Source of the DNA: a virus
Reading direction: 5' to 3' (one strand)
IMG/VR virus record: IMGVR_UViG_3300014496_000004
Coordinates: 1 to 48,566 of that record
Length of the DNA stretch: 48,566 nt
The notes beneath the pieces are model-generated. The model did not search any database. It had not been told where the DNA came from and saw only the letters and a list, made by a program, of their open reading frames with translations. Of this stretch, positions 39,714 through 45,965 are shown one piece after another (the stretch's first letter is position 1; every line of letters begins with the position of its first letter). The translations under genes were made by a program, and so were the position numbers.

Positions 39714-39738
39714 AAAAGCCCGTGAAAACGGGCTTTTT
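39714..39738 (+). terminator. intrinsic terminator
   Basis: AAAAGCCCG-TGAAAA-CGGGCTTTTTT, 33 bases after the stop of the 253-residue protein. Confidence 0.85.
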
Positions 39739-40009
39739 TATTGCCCTTTTTTGTAACTATTCCAGCACTTTTCAGCCCCTCTTTCGATTGTCTTCCCGCC
39801 AGCCTTGACCTTGCTCAATCCTAATAAGCTCAGACAGAGTTCACGCATTGGGGCGGTTTTTTATTCGCTATGGCGATTCATTTTAGCCTGGGGCGATCTT
39901 CACTCTTTTTGGTACAAGCCCGGTCCGAATTCAAGAAAATGGCCAAAACTTGACTCCTATTGGCAAATGAAATTGTGCTGCAATCAAATGAATTCTTGAG
40001 TGCAATCTA

Positions 40010-40038
40010 TTGACAAGCTTTCCATCATGTATTATATT
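40010..40038 (+). promoter_or_regulatory. promoter of the right-hand operon
   Basis: TTGACA (40010-40015), a 17-base spacer and TATATT (40033-40038). It shares CTATTGA and TTGACAAG with the promoter region at 38838. It is expected to drive the chain of small genes through at least 48566, since no terminator is seen after it. Confidence 0.85.
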
Positions 40039-40081
40039 ATATATACGCTAAAACAATTATATAAGCGATAAACAACCAACC

Positions 40082-40097
40082 CGCGCAACGATGCGCG
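40082..40097. repeat. stem-loop CGCGCA-ACGA-TGCGCG
   Basis: A copy of the first family in the leader of the right-hand operon, 35 bases before its first ATG. Confidence 0.75.
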
Positions 40098-40132
40098 AAA
40101 ACCCTCAAAACAAACTATAAACGGAGATTCAA

Positions 40133-40309
40133 ATGACAGCAACAATCGAAGGAACTGACTTAGTGGTACGTATTCCAATGACAGAGCCGACACTCAGCCC
40201 GACAGGGAAAACTTTCAGCGTCGCCTCAAGTCACGGCAACACGCCGACGACAGCAATGGTCGAAGGCAAGCCGATCATCATTGGTCTCAATGCCTATATC
40301 AAAAAGTAA
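40133..40309 (+). CDS. 58-residue unknown protein
   Basis: A 58-residue protein with ATG eight bases after GGAG (40122-40125), the first gene of the right-hand operon. It is Thr/Ser/Pro-rich and beta in pattern (MTATIEGTDLVVRIPMTEPT ... KPIIIGLNAYIKK). The position after a strong promoter and hairpin suggests high expression. No family is recognised. Confidence 0.65.
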   Translation: MTATIEGTDLVVRIPMTEPTLSPTGKTFSVASSHGNTPTTAMVEGKPIIIGLNAYIKK

Positions 40310-40403
40310 CACCGTTTTCCTGGGGCTGAATTTCTAAGTTCGAGGATTGCATCCTCTCAGCCCCGCAATCTATACCCTATCTATTCTCTTCAATAACGAA
40401 ACC

Positions 40404-40419
40404 CGCGCAACGGTGCGCG
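40404..40419. repeat. stem-loop CGCGCA-ACGG-TGCGCG
   Basis: Intergenic, 32 bases before the next ATG; first family, loop ACGG. Confidence 0.75.
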
Positions 40420-40451
40420 GACACCTTCAACGAATAATCTACGGAGCAAAT

Positions 40452-40757
40452 ATGAGAACCTTCCAACCCACAGCGACAGTAAAGAGTTTCAATACGGTAG
40501 CAGTTCACGCCATCGGCGACGAACGGCACAAACGACTCCAGGCTTACCTCACTATCGTTCTAACCAATCGGGAAACAGGCCAAACAAAGATCGTCAAGAA
40601 TCGGCAGGGCAAGCCGGTAGTGGCGACGGTCGAAGCCAACTCGATCATTCAACTCGACCATATCCTTCGTGGTTACTTCGGCAACGGTGACGTTGACGCG
40701 ATCATCCAGTCCATCGAAAAGCTCGACGAGTTCGAGGGAGTTCCTTATGTCAACTAA
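40452..40757 (+). CDS. 101-residue unknown protein
   Basis: ATG at 40452 follows GGAG by six bases; an upstream in-frame extension would run through the hairpin and is rejected. The protein is beta-alpha (VHAIGDERHKRLQAYLTIVLTNRETG), basic in the middle and ends in an acidic helix. No family. It overlaps the next gene by 11 bases. Confidence 0.65.
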   Translation: MRTFQPTATVKSFNTVAVHAIGDERHKRLQAYLTIVLTNRETGQTKIVKNRQGKPVVATVEANSIIQLDHILRGYFGNGDVDAIIQSIEKLDEFEGVPYVN

Positions 40758-41172
40758 CCCAACAACCTGTGCGGACATCGTTAAGATGCTTCGCGACGGC
40801 AAGGCTGTAGCGTTCAATCGAGCGCTCACACCAGCCGAAATAAAAGTAGCCTCAGAGGACAACAAATATGTGTACGGACTGCGACACGACGAAAGCGACT
40901 TCTCTCTCCCTGTAACAGTCGAACCGTTCGCCGTAGTCAATCGCTATGGAATGCTCGTCACGGATGAAATAATTCGCTTTCCCGACGACAAAGACAAAAT
41001 GATTCCACTCACCGAGCGGGCGGCTCAAACCATCGACTGTTTTGCCGATCACACCTTTCAGTCTCCAGACTTAGGCGACTGTGCTGGGGATTGCGAACGC
41101 TGCCTTTATGTTCACGAGTGCTGGACAGAAGAGAACGAAATGCAGCCTTGGAAAACCGAGGAGGCCGTATGA
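40747..41172 (+). CDS. cysteine-rich unknown protein
   Basis: A 141-residue protein (ATG at 40747 after GAGGGAG). The C-terminal part holds five cysteines (IDCFADH ... GDCAGDCERCLYVHECW), a probable metal-binding knuckle. The middle phrase SLPVTVEPFAVVNRYGMLVT is strand-like. It ends with GAGGCCGTATGACG, a 14-base junction that is repeated exactly at the end of the next gene. Confidence 0.62.
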   Translation: MSTNPTTCADIVKMLRDGKAVAFNRALTPAEIKVASEDNKYVYGLRHDESDFSLPVTVEPFAVVNRYGMLVTDEIIRFPDDKDKMIPLTERAAQTIDCFADHTFQSPDLGDCAGDCERCLYVHECWTEENEMQPWKTEEAV

Positions 41173-41429
41173 CGCTATATAATCTGCTGACTGCTGAGAT
41201 CACGTTTTACCTCTCAAGAGCGAGAGCGAACATAATGGCTGGCGACTCTCAGTTCCGACAACTCGTGAGACATCTTGAACTTGAAGAAGTGGAAGTGTTA
41301 AGGACTCAGTGTTGCCAACAATATATCCTTGTTATCCAATTAACGAACGTCTTCTCAATTGACGAGGAAGTGGAACGGGTAGGTCGGTTAATCGACTTAT
41401 TCTGCAAAAACCACAAGGAGGCCGTATGA
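41169..41429 (+). CDS. 86-residue unknown protein
   Basis: It starts in an ATGA overlap and ends in one. A helical protein (LLTAEITFYLSRARANIMAG ... EEVERVGRLIDLFCKNHKE). Both its ends carry the sequence GAGGCCGTATGACG, suggesting that this gene was inserted or duplicated by recombination at the repeat. Function unknown. Confidence 0.6.
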   Translation: MTLYNLLTAEITFYLSRARANIMAGDSQFRQLVRHLELEEVEVLRTQCCQQYILVIQLTNVFSIDEEVERVGRLIDLFCKNHKEAV

Positions 41430-41650
41430 CGATTCAACGCGCGAAAGACTATTTCGATCATCCGAACGAATGCCCGTTTTGCTATAGCGAGGAAATCGAA
41501 TCACAGCACAGCATTCACGAAAAGCATAATGACGTAGTGCATTGCAATAAATGTCTCAAGGTGTGGTACGTCGTAGGTCAATTGGTGGACGATATCGTTG
41601 AGGCGAATTGGCTATGGACTCCAGGACAAACCGAACCGGAGCCACAATGA
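41426..41650 (+). CDS. zinc-ribbon protein
   Basis: A 74-residue protein with CPFC (about 16-19) and CNKC (about 40-43), the two knuckles of a zinc ribbon, around a His/Glu-rich spacer. Small phage zinc ribbons of this type bind nucleic acid or proteins. ATGA overlaps on both sides. Confidence 0.72.
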   Translation: MTIQRAKDYFDHPNECPFCYSEEIESQHSIHEKHNDVVHCNKCLKVWYVVGQLVDDIVEANWLWTPGQTEPEPQ

Positions 41651-42144
41651 TAACACAATTTCAACCCATAACGTCTACGCCTCAGCGCGTAAGTTATTCG
41701 AGACTCGCATTGCGCACAGTGGTATGGAAGTTTCGAGAGGTAGAGGACGTTCCGATTACATTCAAACGCGAACCGATTCGCTGTCCTGCCGACCTCTTCG
41801 GAAACTATAGGTTCATGTTTGACGATGAAACAGTGGAAAAGTTCGTCGTCTTTGCACTGAACTCGGGAAATGTCGTGCAAGTCGCTGAAACGATCAGCAC
41901 TGGACTCCTGAATACGTCTCTTGTCCATCCACGAGAAGTTTTCCGGTATGCGGTCGTCAACAGCGCGGCGTCGATTATCTTGGCGCACAATCACCCGTCA
42001 GGCAACCCTGACCCGAGTCAGGAAGACATCCATATCACCAAACAACTCACGGAGTCCGGAAAAATTCTTGGTATCCCGGTCCACGACCATATAATTTTCA
42101 CAAAGGGCGGGTTTGCATCGTTCGCGGAAAGGGGATTACTATGA
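41647..42144 (+). CDS. radC: RadC-like JAB-domain protein
   Basis: A 165-residue protein. The MPN/JAB+ metalloprotease-like signature is complete: E62, H114-N-H116-P-S-G, then S124-x2-D127 (HNHPSGNPDPSQED). The N-terminal helix-hairpin-helix of cellular RadC is absent, and about 55 other residues precede the domain. Phage and integrative-element RadC proteins are common; despite the name their role is unknown and may concern DNA repair, mobile-element transfer or anti-defence. The start lies in an ATGA overlap. Confidence 0.85.
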   Translation: MITQFQPITSTPQRVSYSRLALRTVVWKFREVEDVPITFKREPIRCPADLFGNYRFMFDDETVEKFVVFALNSGNVVQVAETISTGLLNTSLVHPREVFRYAVVNSAASIILAHNHPSGNPDPSQEDIHITKQLTESGKILGIPVHDHIIFTKGGFASFAERGLL

Positions 42145-42218
42145 AACCCTTCCATACGCTCGTAAGGCTGGGCTACGTATGTCGCGGCGAAAAACTCAAA
42201 CAGAAATCTACCAACTAA
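42141..42218 (+). CDS. possible 25-residue peptide
   Basis: A 25-codon frame (MKPFHTLVRLGYVCRGEKLK...) with a good site (AAGGGG) and an ATGA overlap with the RadC stop. Its stop directly abuts the TTGCGG hairpin, as other genes do. It may be a leader peptide coupling translation across the hairpin, or chance. Confidence 0.35.
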   Translation: MKPFHTLVRLGYVCRGEKLKQKSTN

Positions 42219-42234
42219 TTGCGGACGACCGCAA
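42219..42234. repeat. stem-loop TTGCGG-ACGA-CCGCAA
   Basis: Second repeat family; it begins on the base after a TAA stop and lies 20 bases before the next ATG. Confidence 0.75.
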
Positions 42235-42253
42235 ACTCGAAAGGAGACATGGA

Positions 42254-42970
42254 ATGTTATCGCAACCCGCACACAGAATTATCGAAGTCGATAAAGACTA
42301 CGACATCAGCGTTGATGACGGGGACTACTTCGTGGTTAGTGTCAGCTTTACGGCGAATCATCGAAGCGCTCATTTCACTCACCCAAACATAGCTCGAACA
42401 CTGGAGAGGATTCTGGAATTCAAGCACTATCATAACGACGGAAGCAAACACTGGGAGCAGAAGAAGGGCGGCTCTCACTACTTCGTCGTTCCGCAGAAGT
42501 TCGTCGAGTTTCCTCTCGAAAAGGGGTATTCGTATGTCGCTGCAATAATTAACGGCGAGAGGATTGTCTTCAACGTCTCGGGCGGTACAAGTGAAAAAGG
42601 ATGGCGCGACTGGGTTGGAATCAAGGTCAGCACATGCGTCAATCAAAATATCAAGACGTTACAAGCTATCGCTGCGGTATCGGTCAGAGGGACTACACAC
42701 GAACCGATTAAGACCAATGAGGAACTGGAAGAAGAATTCTATGCAACGCACAGGAATCACTACCTCGTCAACTCGGCTTGGGGCGACTGGCAAAAGGGCG
42801 TACCAAGAGGAATGGTAGGCGTGGTTGCGAGAATCGGCGGACATAGGGGAGACCCTGCGACCGGTGAGAAGTGGTTTTTTATTCCAGAAGCGGAATATGA
42901 CGAACGGCAGCATCAATTCGTTGTCGACCCGACCAGGCATCAAGAAACAACTGACTTCATTCACACCTAA
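42254..42970 (+). CDS. unknown 238-residue protein
   Basis: ATG at 42254 is seven bases after AAGGAG; earlier in-frame codons run through the hairpin and are rejected. A soluble alpha/beta protein with YVAAIINGERIVFNVSGGTS (about 94-113) and WVGIKVSTCVNQNIKTLQAI. The C-terminal part contains GGHRGDPATGEKWFFIPEAEY. It is the largest unknown in this operon. No family recognised. Confidence 0.65.
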   Translation: MLSQPAHRIIEVDKDYDISVDDGDYFVVSVSFTANHRSAHFTHPNIARTLERILEFKHYHNDGSKHWEQKKGGSHYFVVPQKFVEFPLEKGYSYVAAIINGERIVFNVSGGTSEKGWRDWVGIKVSTCVNQNIKTLQAIAAVSVRGTTHEPIKTNEELEEEFYATHRNHYLVNSAWGDWQKGVPRGMVGVVARIGGHRGDPATGEKWFFIPEAEYDERQHQFVVDPTRHQETTDFIHT

Positions 42971-42981
42971 GAGAGAAGACT

Positions 42982-43230
42982 ATGCGACCACAAACGACGA
43001 AGGATATTGAAAAACATCTGCGGATGATGGGAGAGAACGCTATTGCAGATCAAATCGAGCATGTCCGCAGCACTTACCAATTCAAGACCTACGATGAAAT
43101 GCACAACTTTTATCGGCAGGGAGTCCTCACGGAAGATCAATGGGAGGCATATAAATACTGTTGGCGCAACCTCGCGCCTCGTATCTCGAATGTTGCAGAG
43201 GAATACGACATCGAACTCATATCAAACTAA
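42982..43230 (+). CDS. 82-residue unknown protein
   Basis: A helical protein with AGAGAAG site (IEKHLRMMGENAIADQIEHV ... LTEDQWEAYKYCWRNLAPRI). It is followed at once by a CGCGCA-type hairpin after its TAA. It may bind nucleic acid; family unknown. Confidence 0.6.
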   Translation: MRPQTTKDIEKHLRMMGENAIADQIEHVRSTYQFKTYDEMHNFYRQGVLTEDQWEAYKYCWRNLAPRISNVAEEYDIELISN

Positions 43231-43232
43231 CT

Positions 43233-43248
43233 CGCGCAACGGTGCGCG
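43233..43248. repeat. stem-loop CGCGCA-ACGG-TGCGCG
   Basis: It starts two bases after a TAA stop and lies 20 bases before the next ATG; first family, loop ACGG as at 40404. Confidence 0.78.
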
Positions 43249-43268
43249 ACAAGAAAGGAATATTCAAT

Positions 43269-43451
43269 ATGTCTAGCTCACAGATTTACTTCGCAAGGGA
43301 ACTCGCCAAAGAGCTTTCCTTCTCGTCAGAAGCTCACAAGATGCACAAGTTTTCTCACTTCGTCCACGTTGTTCGGGAAAGACTCGATGCGGCTGTGTGT
43401 CCTCAGCGCGTTGTTGTCACGGCCTATTACAAATTCATCTCACTGGTGTAA
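43269..43451 (+). CDS. 60-residue unknown protein
   Basis: ATG at 43269 with an AAGGAA site (43255-43260). It is rich in His and aromatic residues (HKMHKFSHFVHVVRERL), with a basic helix and a hydrophobic end. Function unknown. Confidence 0.55.
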   Translation: MSSSQIYFARELAKELSFSSEAHKMHKFSHFVHVVRERLDAAVCPQRVVVTAYYKFISLV

Positions 43452-43453
43452 TC

Positions 43454-43801
43454 GTGAACTCAACTCAATTAACGAAGGGACTCGACGTATTGAGCGAGTT
43501 GGCCGTCGCAGCAGTCGTCGAGCAAGTCAAGCGGCTCACCGAAGAAACATCACTCGGAGATCGGTTCATTGATCTGTCAGATGGAAAAGAAGACTGGCAT
43601 TTAGGACTCGAAGAAGAATCGGACGACGTGACTGCAATTAACACGCAAGAGGCCATCGTCAACTCTATAACCGGCGAACACACGGTACCGCTTACAGTTC
43701 TCACGATGGACAAAGTTATCGGCGCTCTCATCGAGTTGGAACGCATAGAACCTCGCAAACTCAAACTCCGATTAGCGGAAGGAGTGAATGAGTATGCGTG
43801 A
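43454..43801 (+). CDS. 115-residue acidic unknown protein
   Basis: GTG start two bases after the previous stop; there is no strong binding site, so coupling is likely. The first 50 residues are helical (GLDVLSELAVAAVVEQVKRL), and the C-terminal half is acidic with a final amphipathic helix. It overlaps the next gene by 14 bases. Confidence 0.55.
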   Translation: MNSTQLTKGLDVLSELAVAAVVEQVKRLTEETSLGDRFIDLSDGKEDWHLGLEEESDDVTAINTQEAIVNSITGEHTVPLTVLTMDKVIGALIELERIEPRKLKLRLAEGVNEYA

Positions 43802-44276
43802 CCTAACTCCAGAAGAAGAGGCGCGAATCAAAGCCCATGCTGTGAAAATGTGCGGAGACAATAAACTCCCGAACCGTTTCTGGGTTTCGGCTCATGCAGA
43901 CTACCTCACCAATAAGGCCAACTATAGGAGTAAGCAGAGCAACTGTTACGACTGGGCGGGCGACACCTACAAAGACCTTCCCGAAAAATATAGGATGCTC
44001 GGCGAGTTCCGAAAGTTTGAGGACGCTCTCAAGTGCGCCAACGAATTCCTTGAAAGCGGAGGAGTTCCGTCTCCCGAAGACACCTGGGACGACTTTCATT
44101 CGATTCAGATTGAAGACCGTTTGACTGGAACGCTTTGGGAGGCGGTGTGGTCGGAGTGTCATCGACGCTTCGGAGATAAAAAACGCTTCCACAAGGTCAG
44201 TTTTGACTTTGAATATAACGACGACACTAAATACACTCGCGAGACAATGCAGGAACGCGGTTTTGAATTCATCTAA
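43788..44276 (+). CDS. 162-residue unknown protein
   Basis: ATG after GGAAGGAG. Highly charged and aromatic (SNCYDWAGDTYKDLPEKYRM, WDDFHSIQIEDRL), with four Trp and four Cys. It starts and ends in well-spaced junctions with a hairpin after its stop. It reads like a soluble early phage protein, but I know no family. Confidence 0.62.
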   Translation: MSMRDLTPEEEARIKAHAVKMCGDNKLPNRFWVSAHADYLTNKANYRSKQSNCYDWAGDTYKDLPEKYRMLGEFRKFEDALKCANEFLESGGVPSPEDTWDDFHSIQIEDRLTGTLWEAVWSECHRRFGDKKRFHKVSFDFEYNDDTKYTRETMQERGFEFI

Positions 44277-44277
44277 T

Positions 44278-44291
44278 TGCGGACGACCGCA
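44278..44291. repeat. stem-loop TGCGG-ACGA-CCGCA
   Basis: Second repeat family, directly after a TAA stop and 14 bases before the next ATG, with an AAAGGAAA site between. Confidence 0.72.
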
Positions 44292-44305
44292 GAAAGGAAA
44301 ATAAC

Positions 44306-44587
44306 ATGAGCAACCGAGCGCACAGAATTGTAAAGATAGTCCACGCCAAACAGGTATCGTTTCAGGCGGAGGGGATTATAGGTCATAAGCTACTCTTCTT
44401 AGAGACACTCAACCTGGGTGGGGGCGGATATGTGACGCTCCAGGTCGACGAGATCGAAGAACTTCTTGAGGAGGCGAAGGACGACAAGGGGAATCAATAC
44501 GATCCCGACGAATTAAAAGCTCTCGCCGCCGATGTTAAGGCCGCCCGCAAGCGCGGGGACGATTCCATTGATTACGATATTTTCTGA
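44306..44587 (+). CDS. 93-residue unknown protein
   Basis: An N-terminal beta domain (RIVKIVHAKQVSFQAEGIIG) and an acidic helical tail (IEELLEEAKDDKG ... DDSIDYDIF). It could be a small DNA-mimic-like or adaptor protein, since the C-terminal 45 residues carry a strong negative charge. This is inference only. Confidence 0.55.
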   Translation: MSNRAHRIVKIVHAKQVSFQAEGIIGHKLLFLETLNLGGGGYVTLQVDEIEELLEEAKDDKGNQYDPDELKALAADVKAARKRGDDSIDYDIF

Positions 44588-44595
44588 GGTAGAAC

Positions 44596-44841
44596 ATGAC
44601 AAAACTCATTGTCGAAATACGCGGCGGCACAATCCAAAGCATAGTTAAGTCAGTGCTCGACGGCGACGTGCAGGTTTTCGTCCTTGACTATGACGACCTC
44701 GACGCTGGATCGCCGCCAGACAACGCTCTCAATCCATATCCGATAACTCATGTCATACTCCCTGACGTTACAACATTGCTAGTAAAGAACCTTCGAGACT
44801 ATCAACCTGGAAAGGGTAAGGGCAAGCACAATGGTAATTGA
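44596..44841 (+). CDS. 81-residue unknown protein
   Basis: A beta-alpha protein (LIVEIRGGTIQSIVKSVLDG, VQVFVLDYDDLDAG) with a Lys/Gly-rich end (KGKGKHNGN). The first half resembles a small Rossmann-like or anti-restriction fold only vaguely. It is nine bases behind the previous stop, with a GAGG site. Confidence 0.55.
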   Translation: MTKLIVEIRGGTIQSIVKSVLDGDVQVFVLDYDDLDAGSPPDNALNPYPITHVILPDVTTLLVKNLRDYQPGKGKGKHNGN

Positions 44842-44850
44842 GGTCGGCGC

Positions 44851-45099
44851 ATGACGTTCTCTGTAATCGCAAAACTGTTTGGGAGGAATTCTAAGTATAT
44901 CTCGGACGCTAAGGTCTCATTTAAGGCGATGAACTTTGGTAACGCTCTGCGGATGATTGACGATGGAGAACTCAATCAACGTGGCAGAGCACTTAGGATG
45001 GACTTCGATAAGAAGACTCTTAAGATGTGTGAAGACGCTCCGCCAGTTCGGGGGGCTTACCAAGTAGAACTACTACCAACAAAAAAGGAAAGATTATGA
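44851..45099 (+). CDS. 82-residue unknown protein
   Basis: A basic helical protein (SVIAKLFGRNSKYISDAKVS) with GAGG upstream and a four-base overlap with the next gene. Function unknown. Confidence 0.52.
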   Translation: MTFSVIAKLFGRNSKYISDAKVSFKAMNFGNALRMIDDGELNQRGRALRMDFDKKTLKMCEDAPPVRGAYQVELLPTKKERL

Positions 45100-45698
45100 A
45101 CGACATCGACAAATACACCCAACAAGTAGGACTCGCTCTTGGTCCGGAGTGGCAGTTTGAAGAGAAGGACGATCACTGGGGATGCCTCCACACGAAGGAG
45201 CTTAACCTCAGCGTTCATGGGTCGCGGGATCCACAGAAATATAATCTCCATCTCAGCCTCAACAATGAACTGAACGAACACAGACCATGCGCCGCGACTC
45301 AGTATGCGGAGATCGGCGTAGCGAGGACGAAAACGCCTCAACAGGTCGCGGGCGAAGTTAGAAAGCGACTTCTACCGCAGATGGAGGAAACTGTTCGAAA
45401 GTCCGTTCTCAATCTTATCGAGTTCAACCAGGCGAGAAAGAATGCAGACCGGATTGCGCTCTTACTCAAAGAGGCGTTGCCCGCTCTGAAAATCGACGAG
45501 CGAAATGAAAAACTCTCAGACTCTTCACTCTCTATGCCTTACGATTCTAAAATAACGCTCGACATAGATGTCAACGGGTACGCAAAGGCTCGTCAGGTCG
45601 AAATCAAGGTTGGACGGGTCTCGACAGAAATGGCAGTCGCCATTCTAAAAGCTATCGGTACGATCGGACTGCAAACAGGAGAAGATGATGAAGATTAA
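45096..45698 (+). CDS. 200-residue unknown protein
   Basis: A soluble alpha/beta protein (ATGA overlap, AAGGAAAG site). The N-terminal part has strands with Trp/His (HWGCLHTKELNLSVHGSRDP). A long charged helix follows (about 85-130: VAGEVRKRLLPQMEETVRKS), then a C-terminal domain and an acidic end. No family recognised. It overlaps the zinc-finger-like gene by 14 bases. Confidence 0.58.
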   Translation: MNDIDKYTQQVGLALGPEWQFEEKDDHWGCLHTKELNLSVHGSRDPQKYNLHLSLNNELNEHRPCAATQYAEIGVARTKTPQQVAGEVRKRLLPQMEETVRKSVLNLIEFNQARKNADRIALLLKEALPALKIDERNEKLSDSSLSMPYDSKITLDIDVNGYAKARQVEIKVGRVSTEMAVAILKAIGTIGLQTGEDDED

Positions 45699-45918
45699 TG
45701 TATGCGATGTATGTATGACGCAAGGAAAGGTCACACCAACCAGGACACGGTTGACCTGTAAGCATGGTGGCCTTTCTGTGGCCGTTCATGCTTGCGAGTC
45801 TCACGTTCGAGAGTTAAAAGCTCAGAATGTCGGCATCGAAGCGCTGACAAAACTCTTAAGGGACTCACAGGACAATGAAGTGTTCGTGACAGGACACACC
45901 TTTATCAAACAGAACTAA
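45685..45918 (+). CDS. zinc-finger-like small protein
   Basis: A 77-residue protein with CDVC (about 7-10), C26/H28 and C38/H41 forming a plausible treble-clef-like zinc site, then an acidic helix. It lies just before the intergenic hairpin and the giant fusion gene. Confidence 0.6.
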   Translation: MMKINVCDVCMTQGKVTPTRTRLTCKHGGLSVAVHACESHVRELKAQNVGIEALTKLLRDSQDNEVFVTGHTFIKQN

Positions 45919-45920
45919 CT

Positions 45921-45936
45921 CGCGCAACGTTGCGCG
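45921..45936. repeat. palindrome CGCGCA-ACGT-TGCGCG
   Basis: The perfect 16-mer, identical to 206-221 and 3963-3978, two bases after a TAA stop and 29 bases before the fusion gene ATG. Confidence 0.8.
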
Positions 45937-45965
45937 GCAACAAACAAAAAGGAAACCTTACCATC

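Larger units (their letters stand above)
39739..40132. other. intergenic region with promoter
   Basis: Apart from the promoter at 40010 and the hairpin at 40082, these 390 bases show only a short, start-less open frame (39805-39999) and A/T-rich DNA. I see no gene in it. Confidence 0.55.

Noticed and set aside
39805-39999. Plus-strand frame of 64 codons
   Set aside because: Start is TTG without a binding site, no coupling to neighbours, and it stops just before the promoter at 40010.
206-45936. CRISPR array made of the repeated palindromes
   Set aside because: The copies are isolated, kilobases apart and without regular spacers, and no cas genes are present; the RecB/Cas4-like nuclease lies in a phage recombination cluster.
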